Positions 17,487-27,428 of a stretch of 61,736 nt of DNA are shown here, piece by piece. Below the pieces are notes generated by a model. That model did no database searches, was not told where the DNA came from, and saw nothing but the letters and a program-made list of their open reading frames with translations. The position numbers and the translations under genes are program-made. The first letter of the stretch is position 1; every line of letters starts with the position of its first letter. Source of the stretch: Deltaproteobacteria bacterium (GTDB lineage Bacteria > Desulfobacterota > Desulfobaccia > Desulfobaccales > 0-14-0-80-60-11); assembly GCA_021813445.1 (NCBI GenBank), contig JAKAKP010000079.1:1-61736 (forward strand), given 5' to 3'.

Positions 17487-17606
17487 CCTGCCTACTGAGA
17501 AAAATGCTCCCAGGCCTTCTGCTGCCCATGTCACGGCGGCCGGTGGACGTCAATCTCCGGCCGCTTCGAGGACCATGCCGCTGGACCTGCTTCCTACTGG
17601 TTTTTC

Positions 17607-18104
17607 TTAATAGCGCTCCCGTTTCTGCCGGGCCAGCTCAAAATAATGGGCGCGGGCGTCCCGGATGACTCTTTCCGGGTTGGCCAGGAACATGGACTGC
17701 ATCTGTGGGTCCCGGAAGAGGTAGAGCTTGTTGTTGTAAATGGTGAAAACCTGGGGATTGATGTCCTCCAGGCGGCCGAAGGACATGGAGGTGGCGCAGT
17801 AGCCGCCGAACTGGGGCTGGTATTGGGGCGCGTTGCCCAGGAACTCGTAACGGCTGCCCCGGGAGCGGAAATAGTAGGTGGCGCTGCCCACCCTTTCGTG
17901 GATCCAGTTCTTGCCTTTAATAGCCCGGCCGGCGCTGAAGTAGGCCGTGGGATCGTAGCCGTGCACCGCCACGGTGTTGTCCAGGTTGAGGAGGGCTTCC
18001 CCGGAGCCGCCCGAAGTGGTGGGGGGCGGGTAGTTCTGGGCCGCGGCGGTGAGGCAGAGCGCGGCCAGAGCTGCCAAAATCAGTGGAGTCAGCTTTTTGC
18101 GCAT
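17607..18104 (-). CDS. exported YHS-domain protein
   Basis: 165 residues with a signal peptide (1-22, LILAALAALCLTAAA). The YHS-like region runs from VAVHGYDPTAYFSAGRAIKG to GYCATSMSFG and includes YYFRSRGSRYEFLGNAPQY. This is the YHS family form often annotated as tat-pathway or exported YHS protein, thought to bind metal. Cys in GGYCAT is conserved. SD CTGGAG precedes the ATG. It has its own terminator, so it is monocistronic. The role is unproven; metal sensing or delivery outside the cytoplasm is an inference. Confidence 0.85.
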   Translation of the reverse strand: MRKKLTPLILAALAALCLTAAAQNYPPPTTSGGSGEALLNLDNTVAVHGYDPTAYFSAGRAIKGKNWIHERVGSATYYFRSRGSRYEFLGNAPQYQPQFGGYCATSMSFGRLEDINPQVFTIYNNKLYLFRDPQMQSMFLANPERVIRDARAHYFELARQKRERY

Positions 18105-18452
18105 GGTTTTTCTCCAGGTCGTATTCGATTACTGCACATGAAGCCCTTTCAGCAAAAAATAAGTAATTTTTCATGCTGTGCAAGAGGCGTTGCCTGTTAC
18201 TGGAGATTTGCCCCACCGATCATTCGGGGCAAACGTGATATCGATAATGTTAATATATACAAATAACCTTTAAAGATTTGGTTTAAGGGAATATAGAGCA
18301 GTTAGTCGCTTTTTGATTTTTATTTCATTCCAGGATGAGTTTGAGAACGGGTTGAAAACTGTTCAGGAGTTAGAGATAGGATAATGCCAAAGGCGGATTT
18401 TGCTGCTAATTCCGGCCTAATGGGCTCTATTTTATATCTAATCAAACAAGCA
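18105..18452. other. AT-rich intergenic region
   Basis: No gene is seen. An 8-bp inverted repeat TTTGCCCC/GGGGCAAA (18207-18233) without a T tract could be an operator for the YHS gene. Base composition becomes AT-rich toward the following acquired gene. Confidence 0.4.
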
Positions 18453-20840
18453 TCAAATTTTGATTTCTAGGCCTTTCCAAAAGGCAGGATTCACAATATA
18501 AATTACTTCATCGGCTGGTCTCCTTTTGAGTAGCGTCTTTAGGCGCTTCATATCGTAGCGAACTGAATATATAAATGACAAGTCACCGCTCTCACGACGG
18601 TATCCAATTATCCCATGCCAAAGCAAAAGGTATAAAATTTTATTCTGGATATCAGGGTCTGGAGTCACTTTGCCAAGTATTGAACGAAGTGTTGAATTAT
18701 CCAATTCAGGAGGACATTCTATAAATTCATAAAGTATATCATTAGCGGCTGGAAGTACATCTTTTATTTCGTAACTTAGATCATTTACAAGTTGGGTTGA
18801 GTATTGTTCCTCACCTTGTTCAATATCTTCAAGTTCGATTTTAGTGTGTCCCATATTTACAGCATGACTTCGACAGAACCTCAGGAATTCAATTAGCGAC
18901 CTTGGCCTCATAAGGCAGCGATCAACCATATAATGTGCGGTTTCCTCCCCTCTAATATGGCTAACGCATATGGTCCGCCAAATACTATCAAACGGGGTGT
19001 CTGCCGGGATTCCAGAAGATAAGAATCTACGGCGGAGAAGTTCTAATAATAATTCTGGATCTGACCAGTCAACGAGTGCGCTGGATATCTTTCCTCTATC
19101 AGGTGTAATTTCGATAAGATTTTCAAAAACATCATTTCTTACAAAAACGATGCAGTTTGTGGGGATGCCTTGACGCCGGAGGGCACGTAGCAATTTAACC
19201 ATTGCATCGATCAGGCATCTTAACGTTAAAACATCATTAGGACTAACACCCTGAGGAGGCCAACCTTTATCCAGATTATCAAATAATATCCAGAGAGCTT
19301 TTTTATATTTTAAATAATTTGACATCTGTGTCCGAAGAGCATTTATATCGTGTTTGTATATAAGTTCGGTCACTTCCTCGTTATTCATTCGATGGAGACG
19401 CTCTTGCAAATTTCCTTTGTCCGCTTTGAAATCGTCTGATATTCGCTGAATTAACTTCAACATTCTTTCAGCAAAGTCACCCTCAGAAATATATTCATCA
19501 GTATCATAAGTTGCAGAAAGATCAATATATTGAGAATAAATCCGATGGTCACGAAGGTGGACGATCTTATCCTTTTGAAGTAATTTATGGCATATTTCAA
19601 GAAGAAGCAAATATTCCCAGAATGCTGTTATTGTATGTTCTTTAGTACCCTCCGAAAGATAATCTAGAACTAATTCTTTGAACTTTATAAGCTGAAATCC
19701 CTCAGGTTTTAAATCTAAAACAACATTTTCTTTATCTTCCCGCAATCGATCCCGGAGTTGAAAAAATAGGGCTGTCTTCCCAGCCCCCTTGCGCCCTAAG
19801 ACGACTTGTACTTCACCCCTCAAGGCACGCTTAAATTCATCAGTTTCTAAATAATACTCGCCCAGTTTTTGGAATTCGTTTTCAGCGGAGGATGCACCAA
19901 GGGTAAGACGTGAAAGAAAGGTCCCAGGTGTTTTGACGATATCCGGTTGTAAGGATTGCAGACTTTCAAATACTTCCGCCGCAAACGCAGCAACATATTC
20001 ATCTATTTGAATTGGGTTTGCATATCTACTAACAATATCTCTATAATCCAATGGCACAGGGTCATCTTCAAATTGGAGCATAAGTAATAATCTACCCATA
20101 CCATGGGTTAAACCTGCAAGGAAAGCCCCACGCATGTTATGGATATCTGCATCAACGAAATATCTTGGCAATAAAGGTATTATCACGCCATAAGAACTTG
20201 CAACATTTTCTATAGCATCTACTGCTGATAGACGGCCATGCTCTTCAGGATCATAGGACCGAAAAAATAATCGTGCCTTTTTAACTCGGGAAACTAAATG
20301 GGTCTCTATATCGCCTTTCAGTTTAGGGAGTATAAGGTATACTGGCGTCCTATTATTTCTTGAATCTACATTAAATTGAAGAGGGGCGATATCTGTAATT
20401 TCCAATAATTTATCCTGAAAAGTAGTGCTATCTGTGTAAGTTGCATAGCCTAACGTATCGAAGATGCCAACGCGCAGGGTTAATTCTTCATCAGGTTTCA
20501 GCATTTCATTACGAAGGAGAATTGCTCGTTTTCTACAGCCTATTGCAAAGCCAATTTCATAGACAACATTGAAGTTTAATTTTGTTATATCTGCGACAAA
20601 TGAATTTCCTCTTTCAATAATCCTTAGTACTTCAGTTGCTATGAACCTTCCGGGGATATCATTTTCTTCCCAACTAATTAGCTCGGGGAGGCGGTGTTCA
20701 TGATGCAACTTTTCAAGCCCGCCGCGGATAGTCTGACCAATTTGCATGGGTGAAGATGGATAGGCTACCAATCCAGATAACAAGGAACACCTCCTTATCG
20801 AAAGATACGGTTTTTTGTCAATTTCAGATTCAATTGGCAA
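18453..20840 (-). CDS. TIR/deoxyribosyltransferase-like domain fused to Sll1717-type P-loop ATPase
   Basis: 795 residues. Residues 20-115 have the Rossmann-like pattern of nucleoside deoxyribosyltransferase/TIR-like domains: LVAYPSSP, then FVADITKLNFNVVYEIGFAI, with Glu 95 at the position of the catalytic Glu. Residues 165-300 look like a second, diverged alpha/beta domain. A P-loop ATPase follows: Walker A GRKGAGKT (349-356) and Walker B ALWILFDNLDKGW (about 515-527), as in the Sll1717-type family. No ATG is available near the start; TTG at 20840 is the first codon after an in-frame stop and lacks a clear SD. The gene is visibly richer in A/T than its neighbours and stands alone, which suggests transfer. 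A nucleotide-consuming, NTPase-gated defence function is inference. Confidence 0.75.
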   Translation of the reverse strand: MPIESEIDKKPYLSIRRCSLLSGLVAYPSSPMQIGQTIRGGLEKLHHEHRLPELISWEENDIPGRFIATEVLRIIERGNSFVADITKLNFNVVYEIGFAIGCRKRAILLRNEMLKPDEELTLRVGIFDTLGYATYTDSTTFQDKLLEITDIAPLQFNVDSRNNRTPVYLILPKLKGDIETHLVSRVKKARLFFRSYDPEEHGRLSAVDAIENVASSYGVIIPLLPRYFVDADIHNMRGAFLAGLTHGMGRLLLMLQFEDDPVPLDYRDIVSRYANPIQIDEYVAAFAAEVFESLQSLQPDIVKTPGTFLSRLTLGASSAENEFQKLGEYYLETDEFKRALRGEVQVVLGRKGAGKTALFFQLRDRLREDKENVVLDLKPEGFQLIKFKELVLDYLSEGTKEHTITAFWEYLLLLEICHKLLQKDKIVHLRDHRIYSQYIDLSATYDTDEYISEGDFAERMLKLIQRISDDFKADKGNLQERLHRMNNEEVTELIYKHDINALRTQMSNYLKYKKALWILFDNLDKGWPPQGVSPNDVLTLRCLIDAMVKLLRALRRQGIPTNCIVFVRNDVFENLIEITPDRGKISSALVDWSDPELLLELLRRRFLSSGIPADTPFDSIWRTICVSHIRGEETAHYMVDRCLMRPRSLIEFLRFCRSHAVNMGHTKIELEDIEQGEEQYSTQLVNDLSYEIKDVLPAANDILYEFIECPPELDNSTLRSILGKVTPDPDIQNKILYLLLWHGIIGYRRESGDLSFIYSVRYDMKRLKTLLKRRPADEVIYIVNPAFWKGLEIKI

Positions 20841-21062
20841 AAATTTTTAACAGCTTTCACTTAATCTCATATTGGCACAATATGACCTAAATTATCAAGA
20901 AAATGGAGAAATAATTGAAATCGCAGGGAAAGGATAATTAGCAAAATTTATGAATACTTGCCAGGATCGCTAATTATCGTTTGACCGGAAAAGATTTTAG
21001 AGATGACAACGATAGATGAAATTTCCCTGAATAATCAATTTTTAAAGAATTTAATGTTGTAA

Positions 21063-23288
21063 TCAAGAGAGAGAGACCTTCCTCCCAAACCGTCGCAGGC
21101 GCAGGGAGTTGCTGACCACGCTCACCGAGCTCATAGCCATGGCCGCGGCGGCGATGGCGGGGTTGAGGAAGCCCAGGGCGGCTCCGGGAATGGCGATGAC
21201 GTTGTAGCAGAAGGCCCAGAAGAGGTTCTGGCGGATGATGCGCATCATTTTCCGGGAGAGATGGATGGCCTGGGGGATGAGGCTCAGGTCGTCCCTAATC
21301 AGGGTCAGGTCCGCGGCTTCCGCGGCCACGTCCGCGCCGGTGCCCAGGGCGATGCCTACGTCGGCCTGGGCCAGGGCCGGGGCGTCGTTGATGCCGTCCC
21401 CCACCATGGCCACGATTTCCCCCTGGGCCTGGAGTTCCGCGACTTTCCGGGCCTTGTCCCCGGGGAGCACTTCGGCCAGCACCTCGGAGACGCCCACGCT
21501 CCGGGCCACGGCCTCCACGGCCGGGCGGTTGTCGCCGCTCAGCAGCACGACCTTCAGGGCCATGTCTTTGATCGCGGCCACCGCGTCTGCGGCTCCGGGC
21601 TTCAGGGTGTCCGCCGCAGCCAGCAACCCCACCGGTCGGCCCCCGGCCGCCAGAAAGATGGCGGTTTTGCCTTCCCGGGCCAGACGCTCCTGCTGGGGGG
21701 CGAGATCTTCCTGGGGGATCCCTTCCCGGCCCAGGAAAGTGAGGTTGCCCAGGAGGACCTCCTGGCCCTCGATCCGGGCCTTGACTCCCAGGCCGGGAAC
21801 GGCTTGGAACTCCGCCACCGGGGGCAGGGTCAATTGCCGGGCGGCTGCGGCATGGGTTATGGCTTCGGCCAAAGGGTGCTCCGATTTTTCTTCCAGGGCC
21901 GCGGCCCAGGCCAGGACCCGGTCCTCGGGCCAGCCTTCCCAGGCCAGGACATCGGTGACCTGGGGGTGACCCGCAGTCAGGGTGCCGGTCTTATCGAAGA
22001 CCACCGCGGTAAGGCGGTAGGCCCGCTCCAGGGGCTCCCCGCCCCGCAGCAGAATCCCCATCTCCGCACCTCGGCCCGAGCCCACCATCACCGCGGTGGG
22101 GGTGGCCAGGCCCATGGCGCAGGGACAGGCGATGATGAGCACCGCCACCATGCTCACCAAGGCGGTGGTGAGCCCGGGGGCCGGCCCCCAGAGCAGCCAG
22201 CCCAGAAAAGTCAGGGCGGCCAGGCCCATGACCACGGGCACGAAGATGCCCGCCACCTTATCCGCCAGGCGTTGGATCGGGGCCTTGCTGGTCTGGGCCT
22301 CTTCCACCAGGCGGATGATTTGCGACAGCACCATGTCCCGGCCCACCCGGGTGGCCTTAAAGACCAGAAAACCCCGTTGATTGAGGGTGGCGCCCCAGAC
22401 CTCATCTCCCACCTCTTTGGCCACGGGCAGGCTTTCCCCGGTGAGCATGGATTCATCCACGCTGGACGCGCCTTCCACCACCACCCCGTCCACCGGAATC
22501 TTTTCCCCCGGGCGGACGCTGATCAGGTCAGCCACCCGGACCTGGTCCAGGGGCACCTCCACTTCCCGGCCGTCCCGGCGCACCCGGGCGCTGGGGGGGG
22601 CCAGGGCGAAGAGGCGGCGGATGGCCTGGGAGGCCCGGCCCCGGGTGCGGGCCTCCAGCCAGCGGCCCAGGAGGATGAAGGTGATGATCATGGCCGTGGT
22701 GTCGAAATAGAGTTCCGGCATCTTCCCGGCCGCGGCCACGGCCTGGGGCCAGGTGGTCACCCAGGCGGAATAAAGGTAGGCCGCGCTGGTCCCCAAGGCC
22801 ACCAGGGTGTCCATATTGGCCGCGCCATGGCGGGCCGCGCTCCAGGCCCCCCTTAAAAAGGGGGCGCCGGAGTAAAACAGCACCGGGGTGGTGAAAAACA
22901 GCAGCACATAGGCCAGGTGTTCGCCCCTGAGCCCCAGCCACCGCGGCAAAGGCGGCAGCATGGCCCCCAGGAAAACAGGGAGACTTAACATCAAGGCCAG
23001 GAGAAAGCGGCGCTTGAGGCTGGCGGCTTCGATCTCCGGCGGGGGGGGCGGGGGGCCTTCCAGGGCCCAGCCCGCGACCTCATAGCCGGCCTCGCGCACC
23101 ACGGCCTGTAAGTTGTCCACCGTGGTCTGTTTGGCGTCGTATCTGACTTTGGCCTGGCGGGTGGCTAAGTTGACCAGGGCCTGGTCCACCCCCGGGGCGC
23201 CGCTCAGGGCCCTTTCCACCCGGGCCACGCACGCGGCGCAGTGCAGGCCTTCCAGGGTCAGGGTGACTTCGGTGGTATCTTTAGCCAT
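21063..23288 (-). CDS. copA: copper-type P1B ATPase
   Basis: 741 residues. It exports Cu+ (or Ag+) across the inner membrane with ATP. One N-terminal HMA domain binds metal through GLHCAAC (Cys 17 and 20). The core has TGES actuator motif, the membrane CPC in [14 protein letters not shown], the phosphorylation site [19 protein letters not shown] in the N domain and [16 protein letters not shown]. Eight membrane helices are expected. The late membrane motifs [12 protein letters not shown] and [16 protein letters not shown] are of the Cu+ class. The start codon lacks a strong SD. No adjacent CueR/CsoR or chaperone gene is seen. Confidence 0.93.
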   Translation of the reverse strand: MAKDTTEVTLTLEGLHCAACVARVERALSGAPGVDQALVNLATRQAKVRYDAKQTTVDNLQAVVREAGYEVAGWALEGPPPPPPEIEAASLKRRFLLALMLSLPVFLGAMLPPLPRWLGLRGEHLAYVLLFFTTPVLFYSGAPFLRGAWSAARHGAANMDTLVALGTSAAYLYSAWVTTWPQAVAAAGKMPELYFDTTAMIITFILLGRWLEARTRGRASQAIRRLFALAPPSARVRRDGREVEVPLDQVRVADLISVRPGEKIPVDGVVVEGASSVDESMLTGESLPVAKEVGDEVWGATLNQRGFLVFKATRVGRDMVLSQIIRLVEEAQTSKAPIQRLADKVAGIFVPVVMGLAALTFLGWLLWGPAPGLTTALVSMVAVLIIACPCAMGLATPTAVMVGSGRGAEMGILLRGGEPLERAYRLTAVVFDKTGTLTAGHPQVTDVLAWEGWPEDRVLAWAAALEEKSEHPLAEAITHAAAARQLTLPPVAEFQAVPGLGVKARIEGQEVLLGNLTFLGREGIPQEDLAPQQERLAREGKTAIFLAAGGRPVGLLAAADTLKPGAADAVAAIKDMALKVVLLSGDNRPAVEAVARSVGVSEVLAEVLPGDKARKVAELQAQGEIVAMVGDGINDAPALAQADVGIALGTGADVAAEAADLTLIRDDLSLIPQAIHLSRKMMRIIRQNLFWAFCYNVIAIPGAALGFLNPAIAAAAMAMSSVSVVSNSLRLRRFGRKVSLS

Positions 23289-23555
23289 TAATATGCTCTT
23301 TTATTTTTAATTATTCGCAAATTTGCTGCTATTGATTATTAATAATCATCCAGCAGCAAGAGCAAAAGTCGGAATGCAAAATTTTAAGTATAATCGAAAA
23401 GAGAGAGGGTTGCATGCAGCACAGAGAGGGGAGGAGGGCAGGGGAGATGGACCTTGATCTACATCAGATTCTCTTCCGGCATTTCCCTGGACAAATTAGG
23501 TTGTCTTGGATAATATCCGCCTAGTAATTAAGCATTTGGCAAAATTAAGAGGTAA

Positions 23556-25013
23556 TTGATGAAGCGCACTTTGTTGCTTAACCCGCCGTCTTTTCAAGAT
23601 TTCGACGGTGGCGCGGGTTCCCGTTACCAGGCCACCCGTGAGGTGACCTCTTTCTGGTATCCTACCTGGCTCTGCTACCCTGCGGGCCTCATCCCCGAGA
23701 GCCGGGTGGTGGACGCACCGCCGGAGAACCTGACGGTGGCCCAGGTGGCGGCCATGGCCCGGGACTTCGACCTGGCGGTCCTCTTTACCACCAGCCCTTC
23801 CTTCAACCACGACCTGGAGACCGTCACCCGCTTGAAGGAAGAAAACCCCAAGTTGCTGGCGGGCTTGGTGGGGCCCCAGGTGAGCGTCCTGCCCCAGGAG
23901 TCCCTGGAGAAAGGCCCCCAGGTGGATTTCGTGGCCCGCCGGGAATTCGACTACGCCGTCCTGGAGGTGGCCCAGGGCCGCCCCTGGGCGGAGATTCAGG
24001 GCATCAGCTACCGGCAAAACGGCCGGATTGAGCATAACCCCGACCGTCCTCTTATTGAAGACCTGGACGCCCTGCCCATGGTCACCGAGATCTACCACCG
24101 GGACCTGGTCATGGAGCATTACAACATCCCCTATCTCCGCTATCCCTACGTTTCTTTTTATACGGGGCGGGGCTGCCCGTCTCACTGCGTCTATTGCCTG
24201 TGGCCCCAGACCTTCACCGGGCGGCGGTTCCGGGTGCGCAGCGTCGATAATGTAGTGGCCGAAGTGCGCCGGTCCCTGGAACTCTTCCCCCAGGCCGCGG
24301 AGATCTTTTTCGATGATGACACTTTTACTGCCGCAGGGGAGCGGGCCCGGGCCCTGAGCAAGGAATTCCGCAGCCTGAAATTCACCTGGTCCGCCACCGC
24401 CCGGGCCACCACTTCTTACGAAACCCTGAAAGCCATGAAAGAAGGGGGGCTGCGTCTGCTAGTCGTAGGTTTCGAGACCGGCGATCCCGAAGTCTTACAA
24501 AATATCCGCAAAGGGGTCACCCTGGATTTGGGACGCCGCCTGGTCAAGTGGTGCCGGGAACTGGGCATCCAGGTGCACGGCACCTTTATGGTGGGCCTCC
24601 CAGGAGAGACTAAGAAAAGCATCGAGGCCTCCATCCGCTTCGCCTGCGAGCTGGACCCGGACACCATCCAGGTTTCCCTGGCCACTCCTTACCCGGGCAC
24701 CGAGTTTTACGATTACTGCCAGGAGAAGGGGTATTTTAAGGACGATAGCCTGGTCAACGGCCAGACCGGCTATCAGCAGTGCGTGGTGGATTACCCCGGC
24801 CTGGCTGCGGCCGAGATTTTCGAGGCCGTGCCCAAGTTTTACCGCCGTTTTTATTTTCGGCCCCGTTACATGGCCCGGGCCGCGAGAACGATGCTCCGGG
24901 ACCCGGAGGAACGGCGGCGGCTGCTGAAGGAAGGCCGGGAATTTCTCACCTTCATGTTCCGGCGGCGTCAGACGCCCAAGGGACAAAAGGGGAACTGCCG
25001 CACTTGTCCATGA
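23556..25013 (+). CDS. hpnJ: hopanoid biosynthesis radical SAM protein HpnJ
   Basis: 485 residues with B12-binding-like N-terminal and radical SAM domains. The opening NPPSFQDFDGGAGSRYQATR and SFWYPTWL are distinctive of HpnJ. The 4Fe-4S cluster motif is GRGCPSHCVYC (Cys-x3-Cys-x2-Cys), and EIFFDDDTF and MVGLPGET follow. In hopanoid producers such as Burkholderia, HpnJ acts on bacteriohopanetetrol-glucosamine in the ring contraction that gives the cyclitol ether. SD AAGAGG precedes the ATG. The 3' end overlaps the next radical SAM gene by 4 bases (ATGA), so they are coupled. Membrane-lipid modification is the likely role. Confidence 0.92.
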   Translation: MMKRTLLLNPPSFQDFDGGAGSRYQATREVTSFWYPTWLCYPAGLIPESRVVDAPPENLTVAQVAAMARDFDLAVLFTTSPSFNHDLETVTRLKEENPKLLAGLVGPQVSVLPQESLEKGPQVDFVARREFDYAVLEVAQGRPWAEIQGISYRQNGRIEHNPDRPLIEDLDALPMVTEIYHRDLVMEHYNIPYLRYPYVSFYTGRGCPSHCVYCLWPQTFTGRRFRVRSVDNVVAEVRRSLELFPQAAEIFFDDDTFTAAGERARALSKEFRSLKFTWSATARATTSYETLKAMKEGGLRLLVVGFETGDPEVLQNIRKGVTLDLGRRLVKWCRELGIQVHGTFMVGLPGETKKSIEASIRFACELDPDTIQVSLATPYPGTEFYDYCQEKGYFKDDSLVNGQTGYQQCVVDYPGLAAAEIFEAVPKFYRRFYFRPRYMARAARTMLRDPEERRRLLKEGREFLTFMFRRRQTPKGQKGNCRTCP

Positions 25014-26077
25014 CTCTAAAAGAACTGGTGCATCTGGTCCTGCAAGGCGGCCCCGGGTTCTGCCAGATCGCGGTGACCAACGCCTGCAATGCCCGCTGCC
25101 GTTTCTGCAGTTTTCCCCAGGTGCCCTCCGGGGAACGGGTGGGGGCGGACCGGGACCGCTTGTTTCGGGGGCTCCATGCCCTGAAAAAAGCGGGCGTCCA
25201 GTACCTGTCCATCACCGGCGGCGAACCCCTGCTGTACCCGCATCTGTTGCCCACCCTGGCCCTGGGCCGGGAATTGGATTTAGAAATGATTCTTTGCACC
25301 AACGGGATTCTGCTAACCCCGGCCCTCATTCAGAAGCTCAAACCCCTGGACCTGCATACCTTCATCATTTCCCTGGATGCGCCCTCCGCCCGGGAACATG
25401 ATGAGCACCGGGGGTTACCGGGCCTGACCTCCCATATCCGGGAGATGATTCCCTTGCTGCGGCAAACCGGCCTGGACCCGGTGGCCTCGGTGACCTTGAG
25501 CCGCATGGTGGGCGATCTCCCCAAGATGATGCATTTCTTAAAAGATTTGGGCTTCCGCCGGGTCACCTTTTCCTATCCCCTCAACCGGCTCAATTCTTCT
25601 TACCTGGGGTTTGCCGACCATTATTCCGTGGATTTCACTCCCCAGGAGCTGGACCAGTGGTTCACCCAGATCAAAGAACTGAAGGAGAGTTCGCCTCTGT
25701 GCATCCTCAACCCCCGGCTGGGCCTGACCGAACTGCAACGCCAGCTCCGGGGCCAACAGGTGCGCTTCCCCTGTCTGGCGGGCTATAAATACTTCTTTGT
25801 GGACTGGAATCTCCAGGTTTCCCGTTGCCATTTCGTTTCCGAAACCCTGGGTCCCCTGGAGCAAATTCATCAAATCCCTCTGGTCCGGGACAACTGCACC
25901 GCCTGCACCATTGATTGCTACCGGGACCCCAGCGTCTTCCAATACGTGGCCGTTTCCCTGGCGGATAGCCTCAAGGCCTGGCAAGAAAGGAAATGGCTCA
26001 AGGGCCTGGGCACCTTGCTCCATCCCTATAATTTCCTGTCCCTGTCCGCCATGCTGGAAGGCCGCCATTGGTTGTAG
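25010..26077 (+). CDS. radical SAM protein in hopanoid cluster
   Basis: 355 residues from the ATG at 25010, overlapping hpnJ by 4 bases; a longer frame from 24779 exists only because the hpnJ sequence is open in that phase. The cluster motif is CNARCRFC (Cys-x3-Cys-x2-Cys), with SITGGEPLLYP and LCTNGILL typical of the family. The C-terminal part has five further Cys (FPCLAGYKYF, SRCHF, NCTACTIDCY), a SPASM-like pattern that may bind a second cluster. It sits between hpnJ and hpnK, where a glycosyltransferase (HpnI) is often found, so it probably acts on the same lipid. The reaction is unknown; it is not a clear HpnH. Confidence 0.82.
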   Translation: MTLKELVHLVLQGGPGFCQIAVTNACNARCRFCSFPQVPSGERVGADRDRLFRGLHALKKAGVQYLSITGGEPLLYPHLLPTLALGRELDLEMILCTNGILLTPALIQKLKPLDLHTFIISLDAPSAREHDEHRGLPGLTSHIREMIPLLRQTGLDPVASVTLSRMVGDLPKMMHFLKDLGFRRVTFSYPLNRLNSSYLGFADHYSVDFTPQELDQWFTQIKELKESSPLCILNPRLGLTELQRQLRGQQVRFPCLAGYKYFFVDWNLQVSRCHFVSETLGPLEQIHQIPLVRDNCTACTIDCYRDPSVFQYVAVSLADSLKAWQERKWLKGLGTLLHPYNFLSLSAMLEGRHWL

Positions 26078-26085
26078 GGGTGAAG

Positions 26086-26127
26086 GTTAGGGGCCAGGGG
26101 CCAGGGGCCAGGGGTCAGGAGTTAGGG
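26086..26127. repeat. AGGG-class heptad array
   Basis: Six 7-base units in perfect phase: GTTAGGG, three GCCAGGG, GTCAGGA, GTTAGGG. It starts 9 bases after the stop of the radical SAM gene. The same units occur in the array before glgA. Confidence 0.9.
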
Positions 26128-26150
26128 GAGGGGCCTGCCGGGCGGGCCTA

Positions 26151-26300
26151 ATACCAAATTCATAATTGACCTGCAACAAACCGACAGATTAATGGCGTTC
26201 ATCTGCGTTTATCGGCGGTTAAATATTAGCCGCCGATGAACGCCGATAAACGCCGCTCTTCTGGATTTGTTGCACGAAGAAACGACAGGGGGCCAGTTAT
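26151..26300 (+). repeat. 144-bp dyad element, copy 2
   Basis: It shares the ATACCAAATTCAT start, the GTTCATCTGCGTTTATCGGC arm and the TTAAATATTAGCC centre with copies 1 and 3, in the same orientation. The right end is more diverged. It separates the second radical SAM gene from hpnK and runs to within about 16 bases of the hpnK start. Confidence 0.8.
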
Positions 26301-26316
26301 ACCTCACTCCCTATTT

Positions 26317-27216
26317 ATGGAACCTTCTCCCCGCAATCCATCTCGCACCGTCATCTTTACCGCGGATGACTTTGGGATGTCCCGGGCCTTGAATGGGGCG
26401 GTGGCCCTGGCGCACCGCCGGGGGCTGCTGCGGTGCGCCAGCTTGATGGTCACCGGTCCGGCCGCGGCCCAGGCCCTGGCTCTGGCCCGGGAGATGCCGG
26501 AGCTTTGCCTGGGGGTGCACCTCACCCTGATCCAGGGCCGGTCCGCGCTGCCGCGCCTGGCCGTCCTCCATTTGGTAGACTCCCACCGCCGGTTTCTCAA
26601 TAACCCGGTCCAGGCGGGTTGGCGTTATTATTGGCAGCCTGAACTGTTGCCGGAGATCACGCGGGAACTGGCGGCTCAGATCGAGGTGGCCCTGGCCGCG
26701 GGCCTGAAGATCTGGTTTTTAAACGGCCATGTCAACCTGCACCTCCACCCCCGCATCTTTCCCCTGGTGGTGGAATTAGCCCGGCAATACGGGATTCCCG
26801 GGATTCGTCTGGCCCGGGAGGATTGGCGCACCGCGCTCTATGTGGATTCCCGGAACCCCGCCTCCAAGATCAGCCAGGGCCTGATCTTCGCCTGGCTCAG
26901 CCGCCGGGCCCGGCGGCTGGCCCGGGCCGCGGGTCTCATCTATAATGACCACCTCTTTGGACTCCTCAACGACGGGCGGATGACTGAGGACTACCTCCTG
27001 GGTCTGGTCCCTTTCCTCCGGCCCGGAACCACGGAAATCTACCTCCATCCCGCGCTTTATGTGGACCAGGAATTACACCGCTGGGCCCCCCGGTACCAGC
27101 GCCAGGAGGAATTGACCGCACTCCTCAGCCCCAGGCTGCCGGAGGCTCTGGCTGCGGCCGGAGTGGCAGTGACTGATTTCCGGGAAATGTTGTTGAGTGG
27201 CTCAAAGACCGGTTAG
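26317..27216 (+). CDS. hpnK: YdjC/ChbG-family deacetylase HpnK
   Basis: 299 residues from the ATG at 26317. An upstream ATG at 26236 lies in the repeat element and is unlikely to be used. YdjC-type carbohydrate deacetylase features are present: FTADDFGMSRALNGAV with the metal-binding Asp pair (about residue 15), GVHLTL, NGHVNLHLHPR and EIYLHPALY. In hopanoid gene clusters HpnK removes the acetyl group from the GlcNAc attached to bacteriohopanetetrol, making the substrate that HpnJ rearranges. The match to HpnK is supported by sequence and by hpnJ nearby. No strong SD is visible, perhaps because the repeat displaced it. Confidence 0.87.
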   Translation: MEPSPRNPSRTVIFTADDFGMSRALNGAVALAHRRGLLRCASLMVTGPAAAQALALAREMPELCLGVHLTLIQGRSALPRLAVLHLVDSHRRFLNNPVQAGWRYYWQPELLPEITRELAAQIEVALAAGLKIWFLNGHVNLHLHPRIFPLVVELARQYGIPGIRLAREDWRTALYVDSRNPASKISQGLIFAWLSRRARRLARAAGLIYNDHLFGLLNDGRMTEDYLLGLVPFLRPGTTEIYLHPALYVDQELHRWAPRYQRQEELTALLSPRLPEALAAAGVAVTDFREMLLSGSKTG

Positions 27217-27428
27217 ATTTTTCATACCTGGCAATTCCCTTGACCCCCCGATAATACACGCAGGTGGTAAGGTAATAGCAGCTGTCTCTGGCGGTGTGAT
27301 TATTGCCCCAAGCGGTTTTTGCGACGGACCCACACTATTGGAATGAGGCCAGATCCAGCAGTAACGCCGAGGGGAGGATTGGGGAGAAGTTAATGAGCCA
27401 GGGAAGTTTAAATCGGGGGACCTAGTTT

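Larger units (their letters stand above)
17234..17606. other. intergenic region
   Basis: No gene is seen. It contains a 10-bp tandem repeat (17345-17374) and the terminator of the YHS gene (17435-17486). Confidence 0.5.

Noticed and set aside
21261-22856. 531-codon plus-strand open frame opposite copA
   Set aside because: It is a product of high GC on the antisense strand: rich in G, H, P and Q without motifs, while the minus strand encodes a complete P-type ATPase.
24779-25009. Longer open frame upstream of the second radical SAM protein
   Set aside because: It reads the hpnJ gene out of frame and has no family features. The ATG at 25010 overlaps the hpnJ stop as ATGA and begins a normal N-terminus.
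26236-26316. Upstream ATG for HpnK
   Set aside because: It lies inside the dispersed dyad element and adds residues encoded by the repeat. The conserved N-terminus begins at the ATG at 26317.
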